Below, piece by piece: positions 1 to 12,374 of a DNA stretch of 64,000 nt. The notes beneath the pieces are model-generated. The model ran no database searches and was not told the origin of the DNA. It worked only from the letters and a program-made list of their open reading frames with translations. Made by a program: the position numbers and the translations under genes. Every line of letters starts with the position of its first letter. Position 1 is the first letter of the stretch. This DNA comes from Nipponacmea schrenckii (Eukaryota > Mollusca > Gastropoda > Lottiidae): the NCBI GenBank assembly GCA_030562195.1, contig JAUJPP010000003.1, forward strand, positions 41,050,602-41,114,601. Reading direction: 5' to 3'.

Positions 1-3000
1 GGGTCATATTGAAGTTTTGAAGTATATTATTTATAAACAGGGTACTTCTGTTCTATTAGAGAGTACTAATGATGGAGCTACAGTATTCCATTATGCTGCT
101 GGTAAGTAATTTCATTGGTTGTCATCATGTAATTCACAAGATCATTACTGACATCACGAGCAACAGTAGAACCTGTATTCAGAGACCACTCCAATGGAAT
201 ATTCAAAAACGGTCTCTAAATCTAAATTTTAATTGCCGATAACACACGTTTATCTCATATCGTTATGATATTATTATAATATAATTAAATAATCCCGTGT
301 ATGAAACAGTTCCATTTTCTTCTTAACAAACATAACTACCAGGATATAACTATAAACGACATGTATCATGAAAGTAACGAAATTAAAGGTTCTTCTGTGT
401 ACCTCCAGATTCCAGATCACACCAAAAGGAAAATGATTTGTGACCTTATTCTTATCAAGTTTGATTTATTCTTGTTACACAAAATTATAATACTGTATTA
501 ACGTATAAGTTAATCATATCATTATATTTGCTTTAGGTAATGGACATTATGATATTCTACAATATTTACTAGAAGACGTTGGTAATACCAGTAATGTATT
601 AAGGCTCTGTGACAGTACGGATAGATCACCGGCTCACGATGCTGCTGAGAATGGTCATGTGGATTGTTTGAAGTTAATCATTGATGCTGGTATGAGTTTA
701 TATCAACCTGATAAGGTACTGATTAATTTCAAATTTATATAATTTCAATGTTAGATTATATTCTATAACTGCTGAATCTGAAATATTTCTTCACAGATAA
801 TCTGAAAGTTGAATTTGATTAAGATATTGAATGTTATGTTAAGAAGCTGGTAGACAGTATTTTCCAGAACCTAAGGTTGTCCTTGTTAAACGCGTTATTT
901 CTTACTTTCTCCTCTTTAAATTACTTAATTTAAGACGGTAATTATGAGAGATGTAATTTTTTAGATGTTTTGATATTTGTCTAGAGAAATGAAATAGTAT
1001 CTGTTACTTCAGGATGGTGAAACGCCTCTATCACTAGCATTAAAGAGTGGTAATCCTAATTGTGCTAATTATGCCAAGACTGTATCTGAAACCACTATGG
1101 ATAAGAACACATTTAAACAAATGAAGAGTAAGTATCGAATTATTTTGGGTATATATCTTTGTTACGGACCAGTCAGGCGATGTTTCTGCTGAAAGACAAC
1201 ATAAAACGTAAATAGCCACTTCAATTTTTGGAGATCTAAATAAGAAATACATAGTTTTTAGCGATATTACTGTGGTACTGGGTTTAATTCTATAACGATC
1301 ATAATCGCTTGCTGTAGACCAACTCTGTAAGACTAAGACCCAGTATCAAGGTTTATCGTTTTTTTCCGTTTGTGAAAAATGATTATTTTTTACATTTCAG
1401 AAATGATGGGCTCCAAATTCCCCCATATCAGTAATATAGTAACTATACATGCTCTATCTAAAGGTGAAGCTAAGTCTTTTAAGCATTCCAAACCTGTTGA
1501 ATGGAATGGTACAATACCAAACAATTTAGTAAGTAGATATTTTGTATTTGGGTTGAATTCAAGCAAGCTTAGAATTTGTTTAGGAGACAAATTGAGACAA
1601 ACAGCTCTTTCAAATGTTGAAATTTAGCCAAGCTATTTCAAGTAATTTTTTTTTTGGTCATTCATCGAAGATATGTTAACGTTTTAGTGAAATTATTTCA
1701 AATATGAGATGATTTTTTAACGAAAAAAAATCGCGCAGATTTGTTTAATTATAAACAATCAAAAATCACTGAATTGAAATTTAGAATCGAGCATGTACCA
1801 TTTAAATATCGAATTATTTTTTTAGTTCAAATATAACACATTACTTTCTGTCATATCTAATCCGAAAGGAATATATCTGGTTAAGAAAATGTTTAGTGAA
1901 AGTGAAAGAACGTTAAATCAAACTCCGAAAACTTTCAATTTGTTTATAGTTACATTTAATCCACAAATACACATTCAAATACCATTGTTGAAGAAATGTT
2001 AAGACATTAGTTCAATATAGAAGGACACACTGTGCTACTATTGTAAGGTCTTTAAGATTATAAATTGAAAGATTTAAAAACGTATGCACATTCTTATCCA
2101 TTTCTAAGTGCGTCATTAGTTCGAACGTTTGTTAATCTTATTTAATCTTAAGCCCACCCCGTTACCTGACTTCAGCAAAATTAACTTTTTATTCTTTTAA
2201 AACAAATATCTATCAAATGTCTTACAAATATCACCTTTAAACTTGGATTGTCTCGAATTAACTCATATCTTAAAGCTCAAATCATAGCAACAGGTATATA
2301 GATGGCATCGATAATCTCTGCCAGTACAAATAGTACAGGATAAAAACTACAATATTATCTTTTTATTTTGTGACGAAGGAGAAATGCTACAAATTGTAAC
2401 CATACGTGATTTTGGCACGATTTGATGAGGTGTTTTTAAATTCATCCTAATGTTGTAGCGATTTCCATTGGCACCAAACCAGTTAAATTGAATACACACC
2501 TTGACTATCAGATTATGGTTGATCTGATGAGGGCCAAGGCTGGTTACATTCTTGCTCGTACAGAGGAACGACGTAGAGGTCAAAATATACCTTCGGATTT
2601 TACAACCCGGCGTCCCCTTGTTGATACAGACCGGGTAGCTGTAGATTCACGAAAACGTGAACTTATGCACACCGTATCGCTTTGCTTGTTATTAGCTCAA
2701 TTAATATGGAGGGGGATTTGTGTCAGAAGTCAGTGTCATGCACAAATGTCTAATTCACTAATGCAAATATACCTAGGTATGAAGGCACCATGTGGTGAGG
2801 AACATGCCAATTCCATCAAAAACTATGCCCCACCGCCATCAGACTGATCAGCGTGGACTGTGCCCTCAGACCTGGGAAGATCCCCAAAATTCCGATATAA
2901 TGGTATTTTCATGTCAAACTCAGTGACTGGCCAGTCAGTGATGAAGACTCTTCATGGCCAATTTTTGAAAAATAGCCATTTTTTTATCTGTCCACGCTGA

Positions 3001-6000
3001 TGATGGTGGGGCATATTTTTGATGGAATTGGCAGAATCCCAACCACATGGTGCCTTCAGACCTGTGAATATCCTAAAAATTCCAAAAAAGATATTTTCAT
3101 GCCAAACTCATGCTTGTTATTAGCTCAATTAATATGGAGGGGGATTTGTGTCAGAAGTCAGTGTCATGCACAAATGTCTAATTCACTAATGCAAATATAC
3201 CCAGGTATGAAGGCACCATGTGGTGAGGAACATGCCAATTCCATCAAAAACTATGCCCCACCGTCACCAGACTGATCAGCGTGGACTGTGCCCTCAGACC
3301 TGGGAAGATCCCCAAAATTCCGATATAATGGTATTTTCATGTCAAACTCAGTGACTGGCCAGTCAGTGATGAAGACTCTTCATGGCCAATTTTTGAAAAA
3401 TAGCCATTTTTTTATCTGTCCACGCTGATGATGGTGGGGCATATTTTTGATGGAATTGGCAGAATCCCAACCACATGGTGCCTTCAGACCTGTGAATATC
3501 CTAAAAATTCCAAAAAAGATATTTTCATGCCAAACTCAGTTACTGGCCAGTCAGTGATGAAGACTCTTCATGGCCAATTTTTGAACAGTCCACGCTGATG
3601 GCGGTGGGGCATACTTTTTGATAGAAATGGCAGATTCCGAACCACATGATGCCTTCAGACCTGGGAAGATCCCAAAAATTCCGAAATAATGGTATTTTCA
3701 TGTCAAACTCAGTGACTGGCCAGTCAGTGATGAAGACTCTTCATGGACAATTTTTGAAAAATGGCCAATTTTTGATCAGTCCACGCTGATGGTGGTGGGG
3801 CTTGATTTTTGATAGAATTGGCCATGGAGAGTCTTCCTCAATGAAACTACAATTTCTTTGGAATATTTGGGATATTTACAGGTCTGAAGGCACCATGTGG
3901 TTAGCATTCTGCCAATTCCTGTCACTATGGACTGTACAAAAAATTGGCCTTTTTTCAAAACATTTCCTGGTTTAGGCACCATATTCATCTCAAAATCTCA
4001 CATTCCACTGAATAAAGAGTACCAATATTTTTATTAAAAACTTTTTATCATAAAATTGTAAATTATAATAAGATTCTTTACTTTGTACACAGCCACTGGC
4101 CGGCCATAAAAATTGGTCATTGGCCACAAACATTTTATTTAGTTGAGTCTCACGAGAATTTGCGTCACCTAGCAGCGTGACGTCATCGTTATTTCTATTC
4201 TGTGTTGAATGTGATATATTATGTTTTAATGCAAGTGTCAAATGTCGCGTGTTATATGTCTTATGTCATATGGTATATGGTATGATATGATTAAAGTTTA
4301 ATGTTAAGCGTTGTATTGCAGACTATACAGGGCAAAAGTTATAAGTAAAAGGTTTAATGTAATAATGCAACATCAAAATTTGTACATTTAGCACAAAACA
4401 TTTGACTTCTTACTTATGTCTTAGGCATAAGTGGAATTTTTACACGTAACTTATAACATACAATATATAATATTTGCATTAACTACATTGCATTAGTGAA
4501 TTAGAATTTGTGCATGGCTCTGACTTCAGACACAAATCCCCCTCCATATATTAAATGCAAGAATGATTGTTATTATATACTAGCACGGTCAATTACCTAA
4601 CCTTCATGTATTACATGTATCAATAACATCATTATATGTGATATCAAATCCTTCATTAAGAGATTCCTATCTAGAAAGAAAAGTTCAAAATATTCATACA
4701 GCAACAACTGCATTTTTTGTACGAATTTGTGTTGGCAAGGATAAGACGTGGTATTGACATAAGAATATAGAAAAATATATTTCTAATAAAATATCCGAAA
4801 ACTGACCATTTGATATTCATGAGAAATATAGGTCAGTTATAAAATATTTGACCACAGAAATATAACGTGTAAGAAATGTTATGTCGTTGTTCATTGTTTA
4901 GTATAAGCTTAACTAAACGTTCTTTCAGTCACAGAGACTGAAGCCAACTTTACTTCAGCCCTCTTCCGATAAAGAGAAAAGCTGTCTTTACATATCTTAA
5001 CAAGGATGAGACAAAGTCCCATCAAACAATTCACTAACCCTTATGTCAACTGAAAACAAATCATAGCCTTCGAACAACTACATCGATACACTTTTCATGT
5101 AGTTCTGAAAAAGAGAAGGTTTGTTGGAAGAGTTGTTAATGTGATTGTCAGCCAAAAAGGGGATTAGTGTTTTGTTTCTAGACGACATTTATTGCGATTT
5201 CATCCTCATTTACTTTTCACAGTGACCATGGCAAGTTTAGCCCGGTTACCTCGCTCTTTTAAGGTTAGAAAATGTCAATAGGAATATTGGTGTTGAGAAA
5301 ATCCTAAAGTGTTATATTTTAATGTTCACATGATATTGGATGGTATTTTATAGTTTTAATTTGTATTCCTCTATTTTGTAGCTGCAGAAGAAAAAGCTTG
5401 TTGGAAATATGGATACCATTGAAAATGAAAATGTGTCAATAAATTCAGATGGTGTATACGTCTGGCCAAGTTGGCATCGGTCAGTAACAACCAGAAGAAA
5501 TAACAGACCTGCTAGTCGTGGAATATTTCGAGGAGAATTTATTCTGTTACGTTCTTCACCTCCAGGAACTATGACACTCAAGAACAGAAAAACATCACCA
5601 CAAAACAGAAATGGTCATTTGTATGCACAGAGAAATAGTAAGTAACATTGTTTTATTTTCATGCAATTGCAAATGTTAATCATTTTTATACGCCCACATG
5701 AATATGTGGACGTATTTTGTCGTCACCCCTATCCGTCTGTCGGTCCGTCGGTCCGTCAACATTTGTTGTAGACACTATAGAAGCTACGATTTTATATGGA
5801 TCTTAATGAAACTTGGTATGAGCATTGGAATTGATAAGACGGCGGTCAAGTTCGATTTTGACGATTTTTCGATGAACGGTTTTTTAGTTATTGCCCCTGC
5901 CTCTATATTTGTTGTAGACACAATAGAAGCTACAATTTTCAATGGATTTGAATGAAACTTGGTGTGAGCATTAGAATTGATAAGACGGCGGTCAACTTCG

Positions 6001-9000
6001 AATTTGACGATTTTTCAACGAACGGTTTTTGAGTTTTTGCCCTTGACTTAGTTACATCAAGTCAAAATTTATTGTTGATGCAATAGAATCTACAATTTTC
6101 TATGGATTTGAATGAAACTTGGTATGAGTATTGAAATTGATAAGACGATAGTCAAGTTCGAAATTGACGACTTTTCGATGAACATTTTTTTAGTTATTGC
6201 CCTTGAATTAGTAAAATCTCGTCGAAATGTTATTGTGAGTGCAATAGGAGCTACAATGGATTTTGATGAAACTTGGTGTGAGCATTGTAATTGATATGAC
6301 TTCGGTCAAGTTCGAATTTGACGATTTTTTTGATGAACAGTTTTTGAGTTATTGCCCTTGACTTAGTAAAATTGCGTCAAAATTCTATTGTTGTTGCAAT
6401 AAGAAGCTTCAATTTTCAAAGGATTTTGATGGAACTTGGTGTAAGCATTTGAATTGATAAGACAATAGGCAAGTTTGAATATGACGATGTTTTTTAAAGA
6501 ATGGTTTTTGAGTTTTTGCCCTTAACTTCAATATTCAGTTAATTTATTTTGAGTTATTGCTCAATTTATTATTCAAAATCAATGCTGCCTGTGGGCGTAT
6601 GTTACCTTGCCTGGCAAGCTATCTTAATAGGATGTTGCTAGTATGTAGTAACAAGGTTGTCTCTGTGATGTTAACTCTTATTAATATATAGTTGTTTATC
6701 TAAACTATGCGAAAGAAAGCTTTAATTGATAATATATTATTAAAATTATTTATATTCCTGGGATGAATTTTGACAAGAACTTACTTTCATTCTGATTTAA
6801 ATTTAAATTCGTCGGCGCAAGGTCCATGTTTCTCAAAACATTCTAGGAAAACTTAATTATTTGAAAAACAGGGACCAGGACCACAAAATTTGCTATAGAA
6901 TCCGATAAAACTGTTTACGATCTTTAATTAGTAGCAAAATCTTAATTCCATCTTTTTCCAAAAAATTGTATAACAATAAATATCAAAGTTACGGTATTCT
7001 ATTTTTTATATATATAATATATAAAGAAATATAGATGTTTATTGTCGTCAACCATCCGTCCTTCAACAATATATCTTTGATATGAATTATTGCCCTTGTT
7101 CTTGTAAACAGCGTTAAATTTTAATCTTGGCAAAACTTTGTAATATTGTTTATTAGCCCTCCAAAAATTTCAAAATAACTGTATGACCGAAGGTGTATTT
7201 TACTTTGCATGTTACAGGAAGAACTTTGTCCCAATAACTTCTAAAGAATTATAACAATTTTATCCGTATATTGAAATATCAAAACCATATCTAATTCTAG
7301 TTATAAGTCACTTTCATTTTTAAGTTCATTTTATCGTATTTTTTTCAATTTAACCTCACAACCCCAAGCATCTTGTGGTTACGTTAGTTTGTTTTGAATC
7401 TTTGATAAGAAGAATTAGCTATCACGTAAGGTTGCCATTTATTGACAATTTTTATTCAATTTATTGCAGGGCCGTGCCCCATCAGTCTACCATTACAAAC
7501 ACATGAATATCCTACTAGAATAAACCAAATGGTGGGTGAAGATGATATAGATACAGATGATATTGAACGGTAACTTTTGTTCATCAATATCAGTAGTGAC
7601 GCATTATTGAGAGCTTCATAGCGACGAGGCAGGGTTATGAGTGATTCTCCTAATTCGTCACTACCTGTAGCCCTAATTTAATTATTTTCAGGGTAGATAA
7701 TTATGTAGATAGATATAAGAAATAGCATGCTATAACACCTTTAACAACAACATTTTTTTTCAGCCAACAAAATAACTCGTTACTTGTTTCTTAATCGCGG
7801 TAACGTTTATTAGGTCGTTTTTGCGAGGATTTTTAACAGTAGACAGTTTCTACGATGAAAAACAAAACCGCGTAAGTGAAAAAATTGAATTACAGAATGA
7901 TCGTGTTTAATAAAGCTTGGTAGCAATATGCTTGAAGACCAACACAAATCCACACAAATAGAAATTTTGTTAGGGTTAAACTTGCTCATCTAGCTTGAGA
8001 TCGATGTTGGGAGTCATGAAGTTATATAAATATTTTGTATAATTGCATTTCAAATATATGTTGTAAGAGAATGCCGATACTTGATATCGTGAAGAAAGAG
8101 AATGAACACGATTAATACATAAAAAACATTTGTACACATATTTTGTGATCACAGAGGCAAGGACCTGGGAAGCACCACAGAGATTCCAGCAGCATGAACA
8201 CATTTCCAATACGGTCACCTAATAACCCCAAACTCAATCTTTACAAAATATGTATTGTGGTAGTGTAACTAATTTCAGCACGGCGGTAGGTTGTTGTCAC
8301 GTAGTATTTGTTGTAAATTTGTTGTAAATTATTAGTATCCATCATCTACTGCATGTTCTCAACATAGTAAAATCTCTTTTGTAACAAATTTCATATTGAA
8401 ATACTTATTTTCTTTATTTAAATCTCAAATCTTAAAAATATTTTTGTTTGTTAAATCATGTTTCCTATTGTCATTAGAATAGGTTATATTCTCTAATTTT
8501 CAGAATGTTCAAGCAACCATTGGATGTCATACCAGAAGATAAAGTAACAACTTCATTAAATCATCAGCAATTGCCCCAGACGCAACAACATCAGCATCAT
8601 CAGCAGCAACAAGAACATCAACATCAGCCGTTGTATCAACTGGACGAGGAAGACGAGGATGCAGCGGACACAGAAGATGAAATAAATCATCAGATGGTGG
8701 AAATTGTCCCTGAACCCTATAAAGTGAACACTCTAGAGAGGCAATATGGCTTAAAAGAAGCCCAGACATCGTTTTCAATGTTTGGAAGACGACCTCACAG
8801 ACGAAATCGACTAGTATCTGCCTCCTCGTCATCTGCAGAAGACTACAGCTCTGATGAGTCTGGTATTTCTACTGAATCTGGTATATCTTCACACTCAGAT
8901 AACGATGACAAAACTGGTTACAATCCTTCAAGTTCAGATGAATCGGCAACATCCAAACGTTTTTCAGATTCCTGTGATTCGGCAATTAAAGATTCTTACT

Positions 9001-10517
9001 GTTTGTCATCAGATGAAGACGACGATAAGTTTATTAAAAGAAAACGAGGAGAACCTACTGAAGAAAGCAATGATCTTGGAAGCAAACAAGATTCGCATAA
9101 TAGCATACCTACAATTGGTACTCTCTGCAATGCAGATCTAGATTGTTTACCCACTCATATAAACCTTACTACGAAGGCTTTAAGTAAACCAAACAAAACA
9201 GGTAAGAGACCTCTGAGAAGTTTACCTCGAAAACGACCAGGGACAATTTCATCCAGCGATGAAGAAGGATTCGGAACAATATCCTCAAGTTTTACATGTC
9301 TCAATAGAAATATAGTAACGAATCTGAAAGATGATGTCAATGAAAAACAAGCAGTATCAAATAAAACATCATTACCAACATCAAGACGTGAAAGTCAACA
9401 CAGTTGTACTATACCAGAGTCCTTAGCATCAGTATTACAAAAGAGTATGGCAGGAGGATCCAATCTCAAGTCAACACTAAGAAACAACTCGACAATGGAT
9501 AATACGTGTAAAACGGTCTTTAACTCGGCCTCTTTGTCTAGAGAACGAAGAAAATCATTATGTAAATCTGATAGAACAACGACAAGAAAATCATCAAGGA
9601 CTGACATATCAGACCCGCGTATTGCTCCTTTAACCCATACAGAAGGAGATGTCGAAATGACGAACGACTCCGGTACTTACAGTAGCTGTGACGAAAAGCA
9701 TGTTGTCACGAAACCATGTCCGACTCAAGAAAGCAACTGTGACATTGACCACAAAACGACGGCTAGACTGACAGACAATTCAGATTCCGAAGACAAAATA
9801 TCGTCTTCAAGTCCTAAGTCTGACGATGACAATCATCCACACCAGAAAACGGCATCCAAGATTAAGGCTTTGCAGAATGTTCTTATGAAACAGTCTCTGC
9901 CGTTTGCGAACCCTCTCTTGATGAAAACCACAAGAGATACATGTGAAGACCAACCTATAAAGAAAGAAACTAGCTGTGTTCGGGATGAAAAAACAACTGC
10001 TGTGGTAGAGCATCATATACTAGTCACTGGTCCTTCAGGGATACCACCTCCACCACCACCTCCTCCGCCTGCATCTTTAGTAAAATCAACAGCTACAGTA
10101 TCGGAAACAGCACAATTTTACACTTTACCACGAAAGTCGAAATCTTCAACACCACCACCACGACCAGCAAATCCTCCATCGACTACGTCAACACTAGCGA
10201 GATCATCATCAACATTAATAAGGACGTCATCGACATCAGTATCAAAACCACCCAAATCATCAACACCTCCACCGCGACCACCATTGCCAGCTATTTTATC
10301 AACTACTTTACCAAAGGCAAAAAAAGCTTCCAGTGCAAAATGTGTTAGTTATGCGACAACAACTAAAGTGGACACGGGAAAGGATGACTGTCATTTAGAC
10401 GATGCTACTAAAACTAGAATAGCTTGTATAAAATCAATGTTAGAAAGAGCTAGTACTATTGACGATTCTGTTGGTGACACGACGCTAGGTCAATCGGATA
10501 GTTCTCGTGCCACCTGA
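1..10517 (+). CDS. espin/forked-like ankyrin-repeat actin-bundling protein (5' partial)
   Basis: Seen: exons at 1-101, 537-715, 1013-1127, 1401-1528, 5382-5637, 7470-7569 and 8504-10517 (TGA stop), all with GT-AG borders and continuous phase. About 963 aa lie in the window; the 5' end is upstream. The first three exons encode ankyrin repeats (for example TPLSLALKSGNPNCANYAK and SPAHDAAENGHVDCLKLII). The last one closely resembles the end of the espin ankyrin block, including the AHDAAENG motif. The long last exon encodes a His/Gln run (about 8580-8640), acidic and Ser-rich stretches, a run of nine prolines (about 10045-10071) and two PPPRP motifs. Known: espins and Drosophila Forked bundle actin in microvilli, stereocilia and bristles, and have ankyrin repeats followed by proline-rich regions. 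Inference: this is the single espin/forked homologue. The C-terminal half is low in complexity and fast-evolving, so the call rests on the ankyrin part. A protein with another actin role and the same layout is the main alternative. Confidence 0.75.
164..189 (+). repeat. Short dispersed repeat shared with 55007-55032
   Basis: The 26 bases from cagtagaacctgt to cagagaccac are identical at the two places, one in the first espin intron and one in SNX14 intron 10. Probably the edge of a small element; limits not resolved. Confidence 0.4.
2464..2680 (+). other. Unassigned open coding-like stretch in an espin intron
   Basis: An open frame of about 70 codons with balanced composition, less AT-rich than its surroundings, follows a possible acceptor (gttgtag before 2459). 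It contains charged stretches such as ARTEERRRGQNIPSDF and ends where the inverted-repeat element starts (about 2683). In the phase needed after the exon ending at 1528 it hits a stop, so it is not a plain espin exon. It may be a transposon-derived or pseudogene fragment. I do not recognise the protein. Confidence 0.3.
2683..3538 (+). repeat. Two near-identical 428-bp tandem copies inside the inverted-repeat element
   Basis: The sequence from tgcttgttattagctc at 2683 restarts at 3111 and is almost base-for-base the same for 428 bp. The few differences include cctaggtatg versus cccaggtatg. A diverged third partial copy follows to about 3790. The low divergence points to a recent duplication. 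Confidence 0.8.
2683..4560. mobile_element. Element with long terminal inverted repeats and an internal tandem array
   Basis: The left end (about 2683-2771, containing atggagggggatttgtgtc) reappears reverse-complemented at about 4470-4560 (gacacaaatccccctccat). The interior is made of shorter motifs in both orientations, for example the segment reading 'gaaggcaccatgtgg' one way and 'ccacatggtgccttc' the other. No transposase frame is seen. Inference: a non-autonomous DNA transposon or foldback-type element in the espin intron between 1528 and 5228. Confidence 0.6.
5228..5263 (+). other. Probable alternative first coding exon of the espin-like gene
   Basis: An ATG in strong context (gaccATGGc) at 5228 opens 12 codons (MASLARLPRSFK) ending in phase 0 at a GT (aag|gttaga). 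This joins in frame to the exon at 5382, which is also phase-compatible with the ankyrin exon ending at 1528. A tract ending tttcacag lies just upstream, so the ATG exon may follow a 5'UTR intron. If used, it gives an 801-aa isoform without ankyrin repeats. Vertebrate espin and fly forked are both known to make isoforms from internal start sites. The exon is short and its donor is not strong, so this is inference. Confidence 0.5.
5686..6630 (+). mobile_element. Pearl/HINE-like interspersed repeat, copy 1
   Basis: Starts at 'tatacgcccacatg', has a 'ccgtcggtccgtc' head, then about five monomers of 145-165 bp. Each monomer contains 'aatagaagctac', 'aatgaaacttggt', 'gataagacgg' and 'gttattgcccttgact'. 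It ends 'gtgggcgtatgttacctt...caagctatctta'. The first and last 10 bp (atacgcccac / gtgggcgtat) are inverted repeats. Bivalve pearl elements and Helitron-associated HINEs share this layout of conserved ends around a tandem core; assignment to them is inference. It lies in an espin intron. Confidence 0.65.
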
Positions 10518-11655
10518 ACTACAAATGAAGTCTAGCACTAACATTATCCTTTTATATTTCAAGAGGAAGTCCCGAGATGACTAGGGCCGACAGGATAAGG
10601 TTGATGTTAATTTTGGCATAATAATTAACACAGTTTGACTAGGTAATACAATGAGCGAAGGTAGTCAGCGATAGAACGATTTGATCTCTTTCTCAGAATA
10701 AAACTGAGTCTCTCAGGCTTCGATCAGAAACTTGTATGATGATACACTATATTGCTGTATCTAAAGCAGTTTCAACATTAACTGTCCCAGACCGCCCTAA
10801 TTGTCTCGATCTATTGGAAAGTTAGTGATCTGAAAGTGAGGTTTTAAGTATCGGGTTGCCTGCTGTGGATGAAAACAATATGTTATCATGATAAAATATC
10901 CATTCTGTGGGTTGGAATGTTGCTTTATCTTATATATAACTATGTATACTGGGCTATTAATTGGATCTCTTGTTTCAAGTTGTAGGTTACACTAGCTTTA
11001 AATGTTTATATAGATAGATGGTCTTTGTAAGTTCTATTTGGATCTAATTTTATTGTAGACAGATATTGGAAGCTTACTAAAACGAAGGGTTTCTGATTCC
11101 TATTAATACCATATTTCAGATTACTTGGCAAACAAAAACAAAGTAAATCGGAGAAGTTTTATATCTGTGTTTTACTTGAGATGTGAATTTTGCAGCATTC
11201 GGAGATTGTATTCGGGTTGTTTTTTTTTCTTTTGAACTAACACATGTTAAATTTTTCTACTAGTTCATTTAAGGGTGCTTGGGGCTAAAAGCAGATTTAA
11301 TTTACATTTAACTCAATTCTAATTTAATTTGCAGTTAAGAATTTAAACCTAGAGACGAACAAATTTCCAATAAGTCAAAGAAAAATGTATATATTACTTG
11401 ATTCTCATTGTATATAGTTTTTATAACATTTTCTATATTTATTATACAGCTTTTAGCTAATATTTAACGTTTTGTGTATATTATCTAGCAATTTAGATGC
11501 CTTGTAACGTTATTCTTTAGATGCCGTACCTAATTACCCTTTTCTTATCTGGCATTCTTTTTGTTTGTTGAACCTCTCGTATGGTGAGCTTATTTTGTAA
11601 TTTACTGTATGTTCTATCATATAAAATGATAATAAATCTATTTGTGTTTGTTTAT
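10518..11655 (+). other. 3' untranslated region of the espin-like gene
   Basis: AT-rich sequence without coding character follows the TGA at 10515-10517. A canonical AATAAA at 11631-11636 is followed by T/G-rich sequence (tttgtgtttgttt), a good candidate for the poly(A) site. The extent is inferred. Confidence 0.5.
11631..11636 (+). terminator. Poly(A) signal, espin-like gene
   Basis: AATAAA about 1.1 kb after the stop codon, followed within 10 bp by a GT-rich element. Several weaker A/T matches exist in the 3' region, so this is the best candidate and not the only one. Confidence 0.5.
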
Positions 11656-12374
11656 CTAGAAAGGGAAGCTGTGATAATATAAACCCTATGCATTAATTGG
11701 AATGGGGAAATATATATGTCCATTTCTCTGTTGGAGTCAATTTCTAATTTAGTAATTTGTTTGTTTTGTTTCCTAGCATGAATTAGAGCAAAAGGTGGGC
11801 GCTTTCTTCTGTCTTTCCCTGATTGTTCTGCTAAACGCTTCAAGTTTGGTTTTCACTTTTAATAAATTGTTTCTGTTTTTTTTTTAAAGTGACCAGGGTG
11901 GTAAGTAATTTGGATTAGCTTTACGACTGGACATTTCGAGATCAGCCGATGGGCTGTAGCATACAAGTCTAGTGGAGTGTTGAGGTAAAGGAAGAGGCTT
12001 GTCCTCTTCTTAGATATACGTTGTGGTTGGTAAAATAGTATACCTTAATTTTAAGCATATATTAACATTTTCTTTTAATTTTCAGAACTGATCATTGGTG
12101 TACACAGTTTGAGAGGGTTGGGGAAGGGTATTTATTTTCAGACGGTCCTGGTTTAAATGAATTGGTAAGGCTTGAAAAGAAAGTAAAATTGTGTCGATGA
12201 AGATGGCGATGTTATTATGGTAATGATGGTGTATGCCTACATAATATAATTGACACTGCGTTGCGTCTCTCATTTGCCCTGTGGAATATTACAGATCAGT
12301 TGGTAAGTCAGTTCCTTATAAAAAGTCACTTTCATTCGAGAATATCATGAACAACCGACCAATTGTCCTTATTT

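Noticed and set aside
2488..3275. Two long frames of 119 and 91 codons as genes
   Set aside because: Their shared C-terminal halves are the repeated ends of the inverted-repeat element read in one frame. Only the unique first part is noted separately.
5698..6294. Frames of 85 and 60 codons in the pearl-like element
   Set aside because: They are translations of the monomer repeat and occur in the other copies with different breaks.
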